Shown one piece after another: positions 36,189-44,285 of a stretch of 64,000 bases of DNA. The notes under the pieces are model-generated. The model was not told the origin of the DNA and made no database searches. It saw only the letters and a list, made by a program, of their open reading frames with translations. The stretch covers positions 992,001 through 1,056,000 of the forward strand of contig NZ_JAGIOG010000001.1 in NCBI RefSeq assembly GCF_017876595.1. The letters run 5' to 3'. The position numbers and the translations under genes were made by a program. The DNA comes from Aeromicrobium fastidiosum. Lineage in GTDB: Bacteria; Actinomycetota; Actinomycetes; Propionibacteriales; Nocardioidaceae. How positions within the stretch are numbered: position 1 is the stretch's first letter; each line of letters begins with the position of its first letter.

Positions 36189-37810
36189 GTCGGCTCCTCC
36201 TCGCCCGTCGACGAGCTCGGGGGACGGTCTGTCGAAAGGATCTGCTGTTGCTGCTGTTCCTGCTCCTGCACGTGGATCTCCCCGGCGTCGGTGTCGAGCG
36301 CCGGGCCGGCCGACTGCGCGATGCCCGACACGGGCGACGCAGTCGGTGCGATCTCGCCCTCGTCGTCCGGGTCGCTCGGGCGGGCCAGCACCCAGGTGTC
36401 CTTGGAGCCGCCGCCGCGGCTGGAGTTGACGATCAGCTCGCCCTCCGGCAGCGCGACGCGCGTGAGTCCGCCGGGCAGCACGAAGACGTCGTCGCCGTCG
36501 TGCACCGCGAAGGGCCGCAGGTCGACGTGGCGGGGACGGATGCCGTCCTCCACCAGGGTCGGGACGGTCGACAGCGAGATGACCGGCTGGGCGATCCACG
36601 CCCGCGGGTCGAGCAGGATCTTGCCGCGCAGCTCGTCGAGCTCGGCCTTGGAGGCGGCCGGTCCGATCACGATGCCCTTGCCGCCGGAGCCGTCGACAGG
36701 CTTGAGCACGAGCTCGTCGAGCCGGTCGAGCACCTCCTCGCGCTGATCGGCCTCGCCCATGCGCCACGTGTCGACATTGCGCAGGATCGGCTCCTCCGAG
36801 AGGTAGTAGCGGATGAGGTCGGGCACGTACGTGTAGAGCAGCTTGTCGTCGGCGACGCCGTTGCCGACCGCGTTGGCGATCGTGACGTGGCCGGCGCGGG
36901 CCGCGTTGATGATGCCGGGCACGCCGAGGGCCGAGTCGGGACGGAACTGCACCGGGTCGAGGAACTCGTCGTCGATGCGGCGGTAGATCACGTGGACCGG
37001 CTCGAGACCCTGCGTCGTCCGCATCATCACGCGGCCCGAGCGGCACACGAGGTCGCGGCCCTCGACGAGCTCGACGCCCATCGTCCGGGCCAGCAGCGTG
37101 TGCTCGAAGTAGGCGGAGTTGAAGACGCCCGGCGTCAGCACGACGACCGTGGGATCGCTGACTCCCGCGGGGGCGGCCTTGCGCAGCGCGGCGAGCAGCT
37201 GCTGCGAGTAGTGGGACACCGGGCGGATGCGGTGGTCGGCGAACACCTCGGGCAGCGCGGCCGACAGCGCACGACGGTTGGTCATGACGTACGAGACGCC
37301 CGACGGGACGCGCACGTTGTCCTCGAGCACCCGGAAGTCGCCGTTGCCGTCGCGGATCAGGTCGACACCGGCGACGTGCACGCGCACGCCGTTCGCGGGC
37401 TCGAGGCCTGCGACGACGCGGTGATAGTGGGGGGAGGTGACGACGGTGTCGCGGGGCACGACGCCGTCGGCGAACAGCTCGCCGGGACCGTAGGCGTCGG
37501 CGAGGAACTTCTCGAGCGCGAGGACCCTCTGCCGCACACCCTTCTCGACGTGGTCCCAGTCGTCGGCCTCGATCAGGCGCGGTGCGATGTCGAGCGGGAA
37601 CGGCCGCTCCTCGCCCTCGACGCCGAACGTGACCCCCTGCTCGAGGTAGGAGGACGCGAGCGAGTCGGCCCGCAGGCGCACCTCGTCGGCGCCCATCGTC
37701 TCGAACGACGTGTGCACCTGCCCGTAGCTGGGCCTGACCTCGGTGCCCTCGAACATCTCGTCAAATCCGGCAACGGGGCCATAGCCGTCGAAGAGCTCAG
37801 AGGTGTCCAC
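36182..37810 (-). CDS. Circularly permuted type 2 ATP-grasp protein
   Basis: 542 residues. Signature stretches are FEGTEVRPSYGQVHTSFETM, FRVLEDNVRVPSGVSYV, LLYTYVPDLIRYYLSEEPIL and ELVLKPVDGSGGKGIVIGP (nucleotide-binding loop). The permuted ATP-grasp fold makes amide or peptide bonds through acyl phosphates. With the following alpha-E and transglutaminase genes it forms a module that has been predicted to synthesise a small peptide or peptide tag. The C-terminal 50 residues are acidic and Gln-rich (a run of Gln), unlike the core. GTG start with a leaderless -10 box. Confidence 0.92.
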   Translation of the reverse strand: MDTSELFDGYGPVAGFDEMFEGTEVRPSYGQVHTSFETMGADEVRLRADSLASSYLEQGVTFGVEGEERPFPLDIAPRLIEADDWDHVEKGVRQRVLALEKFLADAYGPGELFADGVVPRDTVVTSPHYHRVVAGLEPANGVRVHVAGVDLIRDGNGDFRVLEDNVRVPSGVSYVMTNRRALSAALPEVFADHRIRPVSHYSQQLLAALRKAAPAGVSDPTVVVLTPGVFNSAYFEHTLLARTMGVELVEGRDLVCRSGRVMMRTTQGLEPVHVIYRRIDDEFLDPVQFRPDSALGVPGIINAARAGHVTIANAVGNGVADDKLLYTYVPDLIRYYLSEEPILRNVDTWRMGEADQREEVLDRLDELVLKPVDGSGGKGIVIGPAASKAELDELRGKILLDPRAWIAQPVISLSTVPTLVEDGIRPRHVDLRPFAVHDGDDVFVLPGGLTRVALPEGELIVNSSRGGGSKDTWVLARPSDPDDEGEIAPTASPVSGIAQSAGPALDTDAGEIHVQEQEQQQQQILSTDRPPSSSTGEEEPTC

Positions 37811-37816
37811 GTGTTC

Positions 37817-37822
37817 ACCGTA
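37817..37822 (-). promoter_or_regulatory. -10 box TACGGT of a leaderless transcript
   Basis: Minus-strand TACGGT lies 6 nt before the GTG at 37810, the first codon of the ATP-grasp operon. Confidence 0.55.
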
Positions 37823-37961
37823 GGACAGATTTGCTAACGGCGTGTTTCAGCGACCCGCGTCCGCGGGCGCGGCCGGAAGTGTTCATCCTGTCGTTGCAGC
37901 CCGGATCGTGGTCCGGGCGGCTAGGCTCGGGCCAGGTTCTACCGTCGGAAGGCGGTCAGGG

Positions 37962-38399
37962 ATGTCCGATGCGCACGTGCTCGTGCTGAACGCGAGCTAC
38001 GAGCCCCTGCAGCGCGTATCGATGCGGCACGCCATCAAGATGCTGGTGCGCGAGGTCGCCGTGATCGAGGAGGCCGCGGTCGGCACGTTCGGACCGTTCC
38101 CGGTGCCGAAGGTGCTGCGACTCGTCCGCTACGTCGTGACCCGGTGGATGCACCGCCGCTCCAACCTGTGCACCAAGTCGGCGATCAAGGCCCGCGACAA
38201 GATGTGCGCCTACTGCGGTGGCAAGGCCGAGACGGTCGACCACGTCATCCCGCGCAGCCGTGGTGGTGCGCTGACGTGGGAGAACGCCGTGGCGGCGTGC
38301 GTCCGGTGCAATCACCGCAAGGCCGACCGCACCCCGGCCGAGGCCGGCATGACCCTGCTCGTCGTGCCCCGCCAGCCCCAGTACGAGGTCCCCGCCTGA
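37962..38399 (+). CDS. HNH endonuclease
   Basis: 145 residues. N-terminal LVLNASYEPLQRVSMRHAIKMLVREVA, then an HNH core: CAYCGG and CVRCNHRK (two zinc-binding Cys pairs) around VDHVIPRSRGG (the catalytic His) and WENAVAAC. This small single-domain form is conserved in most actinobacteria; the target is unknown. ATG with GGAAGG about 9 nt upstream; the candidate -10 box TAGGCT at 37922-37927 gives a short leader. The open frame runs further upstream, but that part lacks family resemblance. Confidence 0.88.
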   Translation: MSDAHVLVLNASYEPLQRVSMRHAIKMLVREVAVIEEAAVGTFGPFPVPKVLRLVRYVVTRWMHRRSNLCTKSAIKARDKMCAYCGGKAETVDHVIPRSRGGALTWENAVAACVRCNHRKADRTPAEAGMTLLVVPRQPQYEVPA

Positions 38400-38446
38400 G
38401 CACGACAAGGCGCACGCGTCGTCGACTCGAGCAACCTCGCCCAGAG

Positions 38447-38532
38447 AACTGGCGCCTCGCCCCTGTTGCATCCGGGGCGAGGTGCCAGTTTTCTGGGTGC
38501 ACCCAGAAAACTTCCGGGGTGCACCTGGGAAG
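38447..38532. terminator. Compound palindrome between convergent genes
   Basis: Three structures lie in a row. First is a 17-bp stem, AACTGGCGCCTCGCCCC (38447-38463), paired with 38474-38490 with one mismatch and a 10-nt loop. Second is a perfect 22-bp palindrome at 38489-38510 centred on GGTGCACC. Third is an imperfect palindrome at 38511-38532, also centred on GGTGCACC. The set sits between the HNH gene and the siderophore-interacting gene and can terminate both. Confidence 0.7.
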
Positions 38533-38553
38533 CCGCGGCCGAGGCGGAGCGAG

Positions 38554-39435
38554 CTACAGCCCGACAGACTCGTAGATGTCGTCGAGGGCGTCGAGGTAGG
38601 CCCCCTGGTCGTCGCCGACCTGCTGCTGAACCTCGGCCGACTTCTGCTCGACGACCGCCGCGACCTCCTCGTAGCGGGCGTTCCACTTCTCGGCCTCGAT
38701 CTGCCAGTAGCCGCAGGTGTAGAAGTCGGACTGCGGCCACTTGAGCTCGCGACGCAGGTGACGACGCGCGGCCCGGCTGGCGCGCGCTTCACCGGCGAGC
38801 CACACGTAGCGGTCGGATGCCGGCAGCTCGCGTGACGTGACGGCATCGGCCAGCGCCTCGCAGATGTCGGTGTCCTTCGCGACGACCTGCCACGTGACGT
38901 CGACGTCGGCAGCGCTCGGCAGCGGGATCTCGTCGGCGGGATCGGTCAGGACGACGTGGGCGACGACCTTCTGCCCGGCGGACAGGCCGCGCAGGATGCG
39001 GGCCAGCGCCGGCAGTCCGGTGATGTCGGCGACCAGCAGCTGCCACGCCACGTCGGCGGGCGCGGCGTAGAGGCCGTGCGGCTCGATCAGGCCGACCTGC
39101 TCGCCACGCTGGCACCGACGCACCCAGTCGGAGCCGACGCCCTCGTCGTGCAGGGCGATGTCGAGGTCGATCTGGGTCACGCCCTCGACGACCCGGTGGT
39201 CGGAGATCGTGTACACCCGGAAGTCGGGCTCGACGGCACCCTCGGGATACGTGATGGCCCACTTCTCGTCGATCTCGGGCAGGGCGAGCTCGGCCCCGAC
39301 CGGCGGGATCAGCAGGCGGATGTACTCGTCGGGCACCCCGGTCGTGGCGTAGTCGTGCAGGCCGCCCAGGGTCACGGTGACCAGGTGGGCCGACAGCTGT
39401 CGCTTGCCCAGCACGGTCGCGGTGTACGTCTTCAC
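38554..39435 (-). CDS. Siderophore-interacting protein (FAD-dependent ferric-siderophore reductase)
   Basis: 293 residues. Ferredoxin-reductase-like FAD domain with the binding motif FRVYTISDHR, then an NAD(P)H-binding lobe ending YTCGYWQIEAEKW; it belongs to the ViuB/SIP group that releases iron from siderophores in the cytoplasm. The GTG at 39435 (V-K-T-Y-T-A) has AGGAAGA 8 nt upstream and is preferred to the longer frame reaching 39534. An IdeR/DtxR-type box lies in its promoter, so it should be induced by iron shortage. Confidence 0.9.
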   Translation of the reverse strand: MKTYTATVLGKRQLSAHLVTVTLGGLHDYATTGVPDEYIRLLIPPVGAELALPEIDEKWAITYPEGAVEPDFRVYTISDHRVVEGVTQIDLDIALHDEGVGSDWVRRCQRGEQVGLIEPHGLYAAPADVAWQLLVADITGLPALARILRGLSAGQKVVAHVVLTDPADEIPLPSAADVDVTWQVVAKDTDICEALADAVTSRELPASDRYVWLAGEARASRAARRHLRRELKWPQSDFYTCGYWQIEAEKWNARYEEVAAVVEQKSAEVQQQVGDDQGAYLDALDDIYESVGL

Positions 39436-39460
39436 AGTCAGGTCTTCCTGATGGGGTGCA

Positions 39461-39480
39461 GAGTAAGGCAAGCCTAACTC
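39461..39480. promoter_or_regulatory. IdeR/DtxR-type iron box
   Basis: 20-bp near-palindrome GAGTAAGGCAAGCCTAACTC, fitting the TTAGG..CCTAA pattern of DtxR/IdeR/DmdR1 operators. It lies 26 bp before the siderophore-interacting gene start, where a bound repressor would block transcription. Confidence 0.8.
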
Positions 39481-39512
39481 ATGTGTCGGGCGGCGGGCCG
39501 GCTGCCGGTTGG

Positions 39513-39518
39513 TAGCGT
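39513..39518 (+). promoter_or_regulatory. -10 box TAGCGT of a leaderless transcript
   Basis: Lies 6 nt before the GTG at 39525 of the FemAB gene. Confidence 0.6.
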
Positions 39519-39524
39519 GGTGCG

Positions 39525-40661
39525 GTGACGACACCAGCCTCCCGGGCAGCCCTGACCGTCCGCCCGATCGACGCCTCCGAGCACCTCGACTTCGTGCGCG
39601 GCCGATCGTCCGTCAGCTTCCTGCAGACGCCGGCCTGGGCCGCGGTCAAGGCGGAGTGGCGAGGTGAGTCGATCGGCTGGTTCGACGGGACGACGATCGT
39701 CGGGTCAGCCCTGGTGCTCTACCGGCAGCTGCCGAAGCTCAAGCGCTACCTCGCCTATCTGCCCGAGGGCCCCGACATCGACTGGACCGACGCCGACCTG
39801 GCCCGGTGGCTGACGCCCATGGCGGCGCACCTCAAGGCGCAGGGTGCGTTCGGCATCCGCATGGGTCCGCCGGTCGTGACGCGCCGGTGGCACGCCGGCA
39901 CGATCAAGCAGGCCATCGCCGATCCCGTCCTCGGCTCGTTGTCGGAGGTGCCGGCCGATGAGCTCGACGACACCGCGATCGGAGTCGTCGCGACGCTCGA
40001 GCAGCTGGGATGGAACGAGATCCCCACGACGGGTGGCTTCTCGGCCGGGCAGCCCAAGTTCAACTTCCAGCTGCCGCTGGCCGGGCGCGACGAGGACGCG
40101 GTGCTCGCCGGCATGAACCAGCTGTGGCGGCGCAACATCAAGAAGGCCGCCAAGGCCGGCGTCGAGATCACGACCGGCACCCGCGACGACCTCGCCGAGT
40201 TCCACGCCGTCTACGCCGAGACCGCCGAGCGCGACCACTTCACACCGCGTCCCCTGCCCTACTTCGAGCGCATGTGGGACGCCATGACGGCCGAGGAGCC
40301 CGACCGGGTCGTGCTGTACCTCGCGCACCACGAGGGCGACCTCGTCGCCGCCACCACGATGGTGCGCGTCGGCACCCACGCCTGGTACTCGTACGGCGCC
40401 TCCACCACGGCCAAGCGCGACGTCCGCGGGTCCAACGCGATCCAGTGGCAGATGATCCGCGATGCGATGGCCGCCGGCGCGACGACCTACGACATGCGCG
40501 GCATCACCGAGACCCTCGATTCGGACGACTCGCACGTCGGCCTGATCCAGTTCAAGGTGGGCACCGGGGGCGAGGCGGTCGAGTACCTCGGCGAGTGGGA
40601 CCTCCCCCTCAACCGAGCCCTGCACCGCGGGTTCACGACCTACATGAGGAGACGAGGATGA
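39525..40661 (+). CDS. FemAB-type peptidyltransferase (peptidoglycan cross-bridge, FemX-like)
   Basis: 378 residues with the twin GNAT-like Fem fold: SFLQTPAWAAVKAEW near the start, LPKLKRYLAYLPEGPDIDW, NQLWRRNIKKAAKAGVEI in the centre (tRNA/lipid II contact region), then TYDMRGITETLDSDDSHVGLIQFKVG and the ending RALHRGFTTYMRRRG. Fem proteins transfer amino acids from aminoacyl-tRNA to lipid II; in LL-DAP/Gly actinobacteria the expected step is Gly onto DAP (inference). Its TGA overlaps the ATG of a 39-codon ORF, and an alanine-racemase-like gene follows. Confidence 0.9.
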   Translation: MTTPASRAALTVRPIDASEHLDFVRGRSSVSFLQTPAWAAVKAEWRGESIGWFDGTTIVGSALVLYRQLPKLKRYLAYLPEGPDIDWTDADLARWLTPMAAHLKAQGAFGIRMGPPVVTRRWHAGTIKQAIADPVLGSLSEVPADELDDTAIGVVATLEQLGWNEIPTTGGFSAGQPKFNFQLPLAGRDEDAVLAGMNQLWRRNIKKAAKAGVEITTGTRDDLAEFHAVYAETAERDHFTPRPLPYFERMWDAMTAEEPDRVVLYLAHHEGDLVAATTMVRVGTHAWYSYGASTTAKRDVRGSNAIQWQMIRDAMAAGATTYDMRGITETLDSDDSHVGLIQFKVGTGGEAVEYLGEWDLPLNRALHRGFTTYMRRRG

Positions 40662-40777
40662 GCCAGGACATGCGCCGCCACCGGCTTGCGATCACCCAGC
40701 GCGCCTCGGCGCTTGTCATGGAACGTCCGAGCGACGAATGCGGCGACGAAGGAGCCCACATGAGGAGGCGCGGATGA
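40658..40777 (+). CDS. 39-residue ORF bridging FemAB and racemase-like genes
   Basis: ATG at 40658 overlaps the FemAB stop (ATGA), and its TGA at 40775-40777 overlaps the next ATG (ATGA), so it is coupled at both ends. GAGGAGACGAGG precedes it. The protein is basic, with no recognised family, and ends in HMRRRG, copying the FemAB end YMRRRG. The junction sequence ACATGAGGAG...GGATGAGC occurs at both ends of the ORF. It is either a small expressed protein or the trace of a local duplication of the FemAB 3' end. Confidence 0.45.
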   Translation: MSQDMRRHRLAITQRASALVMERPSDECGDEGAHMRRRG

Positions 40778-41835
40778 GCGGCTTCGAGCTCGACGTCGAC
40801 GCCGCCCGCTGGCGCCGGCACGTCGCCGCGACCGTCGAGGCCCGCCGCGGCCTGGTGCCGGTCATCAAGGGCAACGGCTACGGCCTGGGTCGCAGCCTGC
40901 TCGCGATGGAGGCCGCCGCCGTGGGGCTCGGCACGATCGCTGTCGGCACCTATGCCGAGGTGCCGGGAGCGCTCGCGTCGTTCGCGGGCGACGTCATGGT
41001 GATGACGCCGTGGCGCCCGTTCTTCACCGACGCGGTGCTCGACGATCGCGTCATCCACACGCTCGGCCGCATCAGTGACGTCGCCGACCTGGCCGCGCTG
41101 GCCCCCAGTGCCCGTGTCCTGCTCGAGGGCGAGACGTCGATGTCGCGCCACGGGCTCGACCGGCACGAGCTCGCCGCGGCCGTCGCCGCCCTGGGCGACC
41201 TGAGGCTCGAGGGCTTCGCGATCCACCTGCCGCTGCAGGCGGCGTCCGGGGGGCCAGGCCGTCCAGGAGGCAATGTCGCCGAGGCCGAGAGCTGGGCCGC
41301 GGCCCTCGAGACGTCACAGGTCGACACCACCACGTTGTACGTCTCGCACCTCACTCCCGGCGAGGTCGGTGCGCTCGCCGCCCGCCGCCCGCAGCTCGAC
41401 ATCCGCCCCCGCATCGGGACGTCACTGTGGCTCGGCGACCTCGGCGCACTGTCGGTGCGCGCGACGGTTCTCGACTCGCACCTCGTGTCGCGCGGCGAGC
41501 ACATCGGCTACCGCCAGCGCGCGATGCCCCGTGACGGCACCCTTCTGGTCATCGCCGGCGGCACCAGCCACGGCATAGGGCTCGAGGCACCCAAGGCGTC
41601 GTCCGGTGCGGTGCAGCGCGGCAAGCTGCTGGCCAAGGGCGGGCTCGAGGCCGCGGGTCTGTCGCTGTCGCCGTTCACGATCGCCGGCAAGCAGCGCTGG
41701 TTCGCCGAGCCCCCGCACATGCAGGCCAGCATGATCTTCGTGCCGGCCAGCGTCACGGCCCCCGAGGTCGGCGACGCCGTCGACGTCGCGGTGCGATTCA
41801 CCACCGCGACGTTCGACAGCATCAACCTGCGCTAG
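40774..41835 (+). CDS. Alanine-racemase-like PLP barrel protein
   Basis: 353 residues from the ATG at 40774 (GAGGAGG upstream). The N-terminal half has the racemase PLP motif VPVIKGNGYGLG (Lys near residue 32), MSRHGLDRHE, and barrel strands as in Alr. The C-terminal half lacks the usual GYADG motif with its catalytic Tyr, showing GGTSHGIG instead, and MQASMIFV replaces the VSMDMI motif. Classical two-base racemisation is therefore doubtful. It sits in the FemAB operon and may supply or bind an amino acid for bridge formation. Convergent with the penicillin-binding protein gene. Confidence 0.8.
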   Translation: MSGFELDVDAARWRRHVAATVEARRGLVPVIKGNGYGLGRSLLAMEAAAVGLGTIAVGTYAEVPGALASFAGDVMVMTPWRPFFTDAVLDDRVIHTLGRISDVADLAALAPSARVLLEGETSMSRHGLDRHELAAAVAALGDLRLEGFAIHLPLQAASGGPGRPGGNVAEAESWAAALETSQVDTTTLYVSHLTPGEVGALAARRPQLDIRPRIGTSLWLGDLGALSVRATVLDSHLVSRGEHIGYRQRAMPRDGTLLVIAGGTSHGIGLEAPKASSGAVQRGKLLAKGGLEAAGLSLSPFTIAGKQRWFAEPPHMQASMIFVPASVTAPEVGDAVDVAVRFTTATFDSINLR

Positions 41836-41838
41836 GTA

Positions 41839-41853
41839 GGCCCCCTAGGGGCC
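41839..41853. terminator. Short convergent hairpin
   Basis: GGCCCC (41839-41844), loop CTA, GGGGCC (41848-41853), in the 9-bp gap between two convergent stop codons; it includes the stop codon of the minus-strand gene. Stem of only 6 bp. Confidence 0.4.
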
Positions 41854-44127
41854 GACGACCGGCGGGGTCCCCGTCGGTGCCGGGGTCGTCGGCTGCGCCG
41901 GCGGCGTGGTCGGCACCGGCTCCGGTGCCGGCGGGACGGTCGGCTCCGGTGCCGGCGGCTGCGTCGGCTCGGGATCCGGCTGCTCGATCGTGCGCGACGG
42001 CTGCGGCTTGGGCTTCTTGGTCGGCTTGGGCTTCGGCGCGACGTACGTCGTGCCCTTGTCGGCCTTGATGTTGGCTGCCGGCGGGAAGGTGCCGCACTCG
42101 GAGGGGTTGAGGGCCCGATCCATGTAGGCCTTGAACGTGCGGGCAGGTGTCTGACCGCCGAAGAACGTCGGCAGCATGTAGCCCTCGAGGTCTTCGTTGC
42201 CCTTGCCGCGGTTGTACATCACGGCTGTCGCGAGCTTGGGCGTGATGCCAGCGAACCACGACGACGACACGTACTGGTCGGTGTCGGTGCCGGCGGTGGC
42301 CGTACCGGTCTTGCCGGCGGTCGTGCAGACCGTCCGCCCGTTGACGCCGGTGCCAGACCTCACGACTCCCTGCATCGCCGAGACGGTGTCGGCGACGACG
42401 TCCTCGGGGATCGTGCGCTTGGTCTTGTTCTCGTGCTCGTGCATCACCGAGCCCTGGAAGTCGGTGACCTTCTGGATCATGTACCAGTCGGCTCGCTTGC
42501 CGCCGGCCGCCAACGTGGCGTAGGCGTTGGCCATGTCGATCGGTGCCACGGGCGCATAGCCGAGCGGCGTCACGGCCACAGGATCGATCGCATCGGCCAC
42601 GGAGGCGGGAATGCCCGCGGCCTTGGCCGCGGCGAGCACCTTCTTGGCGCCCACCGAGATGTCGCCGTCCTCGCTCATCTGGTTGGTGAGGTCGACGAAC
42701 GCCGTGTTGACCGACTCCTCGGTCGCCTTCGACAGCGGGATGCTGCCGAAGGAGCCACCGCCACCATCGCCCTGGTTGTAGGTGGCGATCTTGCCGTTGA
42801 TCATGAGGGGGGAGTTTCCGTTGAGCTTGGTCTGCAGGCTGTAGCCGTCCTCCAGCGCCGCGATGATCGCGAAGACCTTGAACGTCGATCCGGGCTGAGT
42901 GCCCAGCATCGCCCAGTTCTGCTCGCTCTTGAGGTAGTCGGGCCCGCCGTACATCGCGCGCACCGCACCGGTGCCGGGCTGCACCGACACGAGTGCCGGG
43001 TGCAGCTCGGGGGCACCGGACGGGCGGTTGGCCTTGACCGACTCGACGGCGTCCTTCTGGTCCTCGTAGTCGAACGTCGTGACGATGCGCAGGCCACCGC
43101 CCTCGATCTGCGAGGGGCTGAACTCGAGCTTCTGCATCTGGTCCTTGACCGCCGCCAGCAAGAAGCCCTTGGTGCCGCCGAAGCGGTTGAGGTCCTTCTT
43201 GGGCTGCACCTCGGGCAGCGTGTCGGAGAACTTCGCGGCCTCCTCGGCCGTGATGGCGTTCGACTTGACCATGCCCTCGAGCACGTAGGTGAACCGCGGC
43301 TGGATGCGCGCCTGCGCACCCTCGGCGTACGGGTCGTAGTAGCTGGGGCTGTTGATGATGGTCGCGAGCAGCGCCGACTGCGCGTAGTTGAGCTCGGACG
43401 CCGGCTTGCCGAAGTAGTTCTGCGAGGCGACCTGGATGCCGTACGAGCCGTTGCCGAAGTAGATCGTGTTGAGGTAGCCCTCGAGGATCTGCTTCTTGCT
43501 GAGCTGGTTGTGGATCTTGATCGAGAGGACGGCTTCCTTGACCTTGCGCGTGTACGACCGCTCCTGCGTCAGGTAGAGGATCTTGACGTACTGCTGCGTG
43601 ATGGTCGAGCCGCCGCCCTGGATCTCGCCGCTCGTCGTGTTGTCGCGGACGGCGCGCAGGATGCCCTTCAGGTCGATGCCGCGGTTGGTGTAGAACGTGC
43701 GGTCCTCCGCGGCGATCGCCGCGGCCTGCATCGAGGCCGGGATCTCGTCGATCGAGACGCTCTCACGGTCCTGCAGCGCGAACTCGCCGATCTTGTGCTT
43801 GCCGTCGGAGTAGTAGACCTGCGTCGTCTGGGTCTGGAAGTCGGCGTTGGCGTCGGGAATGCTGATCGCCCGGTAGAGCACGAAGAACGTCAGTGCCGCG
43901 GCGAGCACGCCCGAGACCACGAGGAACGAGAACCACCGCAGCGTCTTGGTCCACCACGGTCCGCGGCCACCGATCTTGCGTCCGACCGCGAAGAGTCCGC
44001 CCGCTCCGGCGGTCGACTTCTTGGCCGAGGCCTTCGTCGAGGACGACCGCGTGCTCTTGCTCTTCGGGGCGCTCCTCGACGTCGAGGGGCGCTTTCGCTG
44101 GGCTGCCAAGGGTCCGTCTACCTCCAT
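41845..44127 (-). CDS. Bifunctional penicillin-binding protein (class A, PBP1-type)
   Basis: 760 residues from the ATG at 44127. Basic Ser/Lys-rich cytoplasmic tail, one membrane helix (FSFLVVSGVLAAALTFFVLYR), GT51 glycosyltransferase (AAIAAEDRTFYTNRGIDLKG, GGSTITQQYVKILYLTQERS), then a transpeptidase with PGSTFK (active Ser), SVN and KTGT. The end is a long Pro/Thr/Glu tail. It polymerises and cross-links peptidoglycan outside the membrane. The start is uncertain: a TTG at 44109 follows GGAGGT, and the frame is open to 44220. Confidence 0.93.
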   Translation of the reverse strand: MEVDGPLAAQRKRPSTSRSAPKSKSTRSSSTKASAKKSTAGAGGLFAVGRKIGGRGPWWTKTLRWFSFLVVSGVLAAALTFFVLYRAISIPDANADFQTQTTQVYYSDGKHKIGEFALQDRESVSIDEIPASMQAAAIAAEDRTFYTNRGIDLKGILRAVRDNTTSGEIQGGGSTITQQYVKILYLTQERSYTRKVKEAVLSIKIHNQLSKKQILEGYLNTIYFGNGSYGIQVASQNYFGKPASELNYAQSALLATIINSPSYYDPYAEGAQARIQPRFTYVLEGMVKSNAITAEEAAKFSDTLPEVQPKKDLNRFGGTKGFLLAAVKDQMQKLEFSPSQIEGGGLRIVTTFDYEDQKDAVESVKANRPSGAPELHPALVSVQPGTGAVRAMYGGPDYLKSEQNWAMLGTQPGSTFKVFAIIAALEDGYSLQTKLNGNSPLMINGKIATYNQGDGGGGSFGSIPLSKATEESVNTAFVDLTNQMSEDGDISVGAKKVLAAAKAAGIPASVADAIDPVAVTPLGYAPVAPIDMANAYATLAAGGKRADWYMIQKVTDFQGSVMHEHENKTKRTIPEDVVADTVSAMQGVVRSGTGVNGRTVCTTAGKTGTATAGTDTDQYVSSSWFAGITPKLATAVMYNRGKGNEDLEGYMLPTFFGGQTPARTFKAYMDRALNPSECGTFPPAANIKADKGTTYVAPKPKPTKKPKPQPSRTIEQPDPEPTQPPAPEPTVPPAPEPVPTTPPAQPTTPAPTGTPPVVGP

Positions 44128-44256
44128 ACGGGACCCGTGGTGCGAGTCCTTCGTCGATCCAGTGTGCCGAACGTACCTGAGAGATGACCAATCGCCTGCG
44201 ACTCCGGTGTCGGGGGTCACGTCGGGGGGTGGGTGCCGACACGTGCAGTTTCGATG

Positions 44257-44269
44257 TATCGTCTCGATA
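44257..44269. promoter_or_regulatory. PadR operator candidate overlapping a -10 box
   Basis: Perfect dyad TATCG-TCT-CGATA immediately before the PadR gene. It overlaps TATAAC (44268-44273), a plausible -10 box about 12 nt before the ATG at 44286. A bound dimer would block that promoter. Confidence 0.5.
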
Positions 44270-44285
44270 TAACAAACGGACGACT

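Noticed and set aside
42433..44187. Plus-strand frame opposite the penicillin-binding protein gene
   Set aside because: The minus strand has full GT51 and transpeptidase motifs; the plus frame shows only Asp/Val/Arg-rich sequence.
44128..44220. N-terminal extension of the penicillin-binding protein to 44220
   Set aside because: The added residues have no similarity to the basic tail of the family and would overlap the region upstream of padR; no ribosome site is seen.
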